From assembly GCA_014382445.1 (NCBI GenBank), contig JACNJS010000045.1:62001-126000 (forward strand): a DNA stretch of 64,000 nucleotides. Direction: 5' to 3'. Every line of letters starts with the position of its first letter. Position 1 is the stretch's first letter. Source of the DNA: Bacteroidota bacterium (GTDB lineage Bacteria; Bacteroidota; Bacteroidia; Bacteroidales; F082). Positions 63,739 through 64,000 of the stretch are shown here, in pieces. Position numbers and translations under genes: made by a program. The notes beneath the pieces were generated by a model that did no database searches, had not been told where the DNA came from, and saw only the letters and a list, made by a program, of their open reading frames with translations.

Positions 63739-63999
63739 CTATTTTTTAAGTCGGTTAGGATTATCCTGTAAAAAGCTCTTCCACCCGGAGTAGCCGCTAT
63801 TCTTTTTTGTTGCACTACCTTGAAAATAATGACATACCGCTGTAGCCAGCCCGTCGGTAGCATCAAGGTATTCAGGGGGTTCATCAAACTCAACAATATT
63901 GACCAGCATTGCCGCAACCTGCTCTTTTGATGCGTTTCCGTTTCCGGTAATTGATTGTTTGACCTTTTTAGGGGAATATTCAAAAATGGGAATATTTTT
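63739..63999 (-). CDS. ruvC: Crossover-junction endodeoxyribonuclease RuvC, C-terminal part
   Basis: The minus strand from the right edge reads KNIPIFEYSPKKVKQSITGNGNASKEQVAAMLVNIV, then PPEYLDATDGLATAVCHYFQG. This is the RuvC C-terminal half, with the catalytic acid pair in DATDGLA and the VKQSITGNGNASKEQV motif. It ends with a stop at 63739. The ORF track shows only a shadow frame (63684-63983) here and misses this gene. The rest lies beyond the window edge. RuvC cuts Holliday junctions in recombination. Confidence 0.92.
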   Translation of the reverse strand, partial: KNIPIFEYSPKKVKQSITGNGNASKEQVAAMLVNIVEFDEPPEYLDATDGLATAVCHYFQGSATKKNSGYSGWKSFLQDNPNRLKK

Positions 64000-64000
64000 A

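Noticed and set aside
63684-63983. 99-residue minus ORF at the right edge
   Set aside because: It is a different frame of the true ruvC 3' part, which shows clear RuvC motifs.

Overview
The window is AT-rich bacterial chromosome, and several independent markers place it in Bacteroidota. These are a GldH-type gliding lipoprotein, C-terminal type 9 secretion sorting domains, an UpxY/NusG-like antiterminator, purH beside mreBCD, and many genes preceded by the TAnnTTTG -7 box instead of a sigma70 -10 box and Shine-Dalgarno. A gliding, free-living member of the Bacteroidales/Marinilabiliales type fits, but genus cannot be read from the sequence. No rRNA, tRNA, CRISPR array, prophage or intact insertion sequence was seen.

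Layout. 1-8.6 kb (+): 3' end of mnmG, a perfect 16-bp parS site inside the start of a methyltransferase gene, a very large multi-membrane histidine kinase, a lipid-linked-sugar flippase, a small unknown gene and hemW. 8.7-13.0 kb (-): PepSY-type membrane protein, OB-fold-like lipoprotein, a MORN-type repeat protein coupled to a lipoprotein, and nadA. 13.0-13.6 kb: a divergent gap of about 18% G+C with near-DnaA-box motifs. 13.6-22.6 kb: rpiB, lutB-like, ACR3 plus arsC, TlpA-like lipoprotein, ogt, a decayed VOC gene, aldo/keto reductase, GNAT, and a secreted serine hydrolase. 22.6-26.2 kb: B12-binding radical SAM protein, cold-shock protein, CNNM/CBS protein and a small membrane protein. 26.2-30.7 kb (-): a gene-poor stretch, then mreD, mreC, mreB and purH. 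30.8-38.4 kb: orphan MacB-like permease, recJ, HdeD-like protein, tpx with a striking leader hairpin, secreted esterase, PHP phosphatase and nitroreductase. 38.7-53.1 kb: M3 and C69 peptidases, ribF, asd, lamin-tail protein, arginase-like protein, topA and a calcineurin-like phosphoesterase. 53.3-61.3 kb (+): Wza-like, Wzc-like with a (Gly-Tyr)14 tail, WlbA/WbpB-like dehydrogenase, UpxY, cysD, cysNC and a broken PiT-type permease. 61.3-64 kb: rnhA, gldH, a coiled-coil protein and the 3' part of ruvC.

How the parts may work together. The 53-61 kb block joins polysaccharide export, a nucleotide-sugar dehydrogenase and an antiterminator to sulfate activation, so a sulfated or amino-uronate exopolysaccharide is a reasonable inference. 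Its APS-kinase domain has lost key P-loop residues and the downstream permease is broken, so sulfate flow may be altered in this strain. The parS site and the extreme AT-rich divergent gap suggest an origin-proximal location. The best candidates for something undescribed are the HxCxH OB-fold lipoprotein/PepSY pair, the tpx leader hairpin and the antiterminator-sulfation arrangement. No complete novel system could be proven by reading alone.
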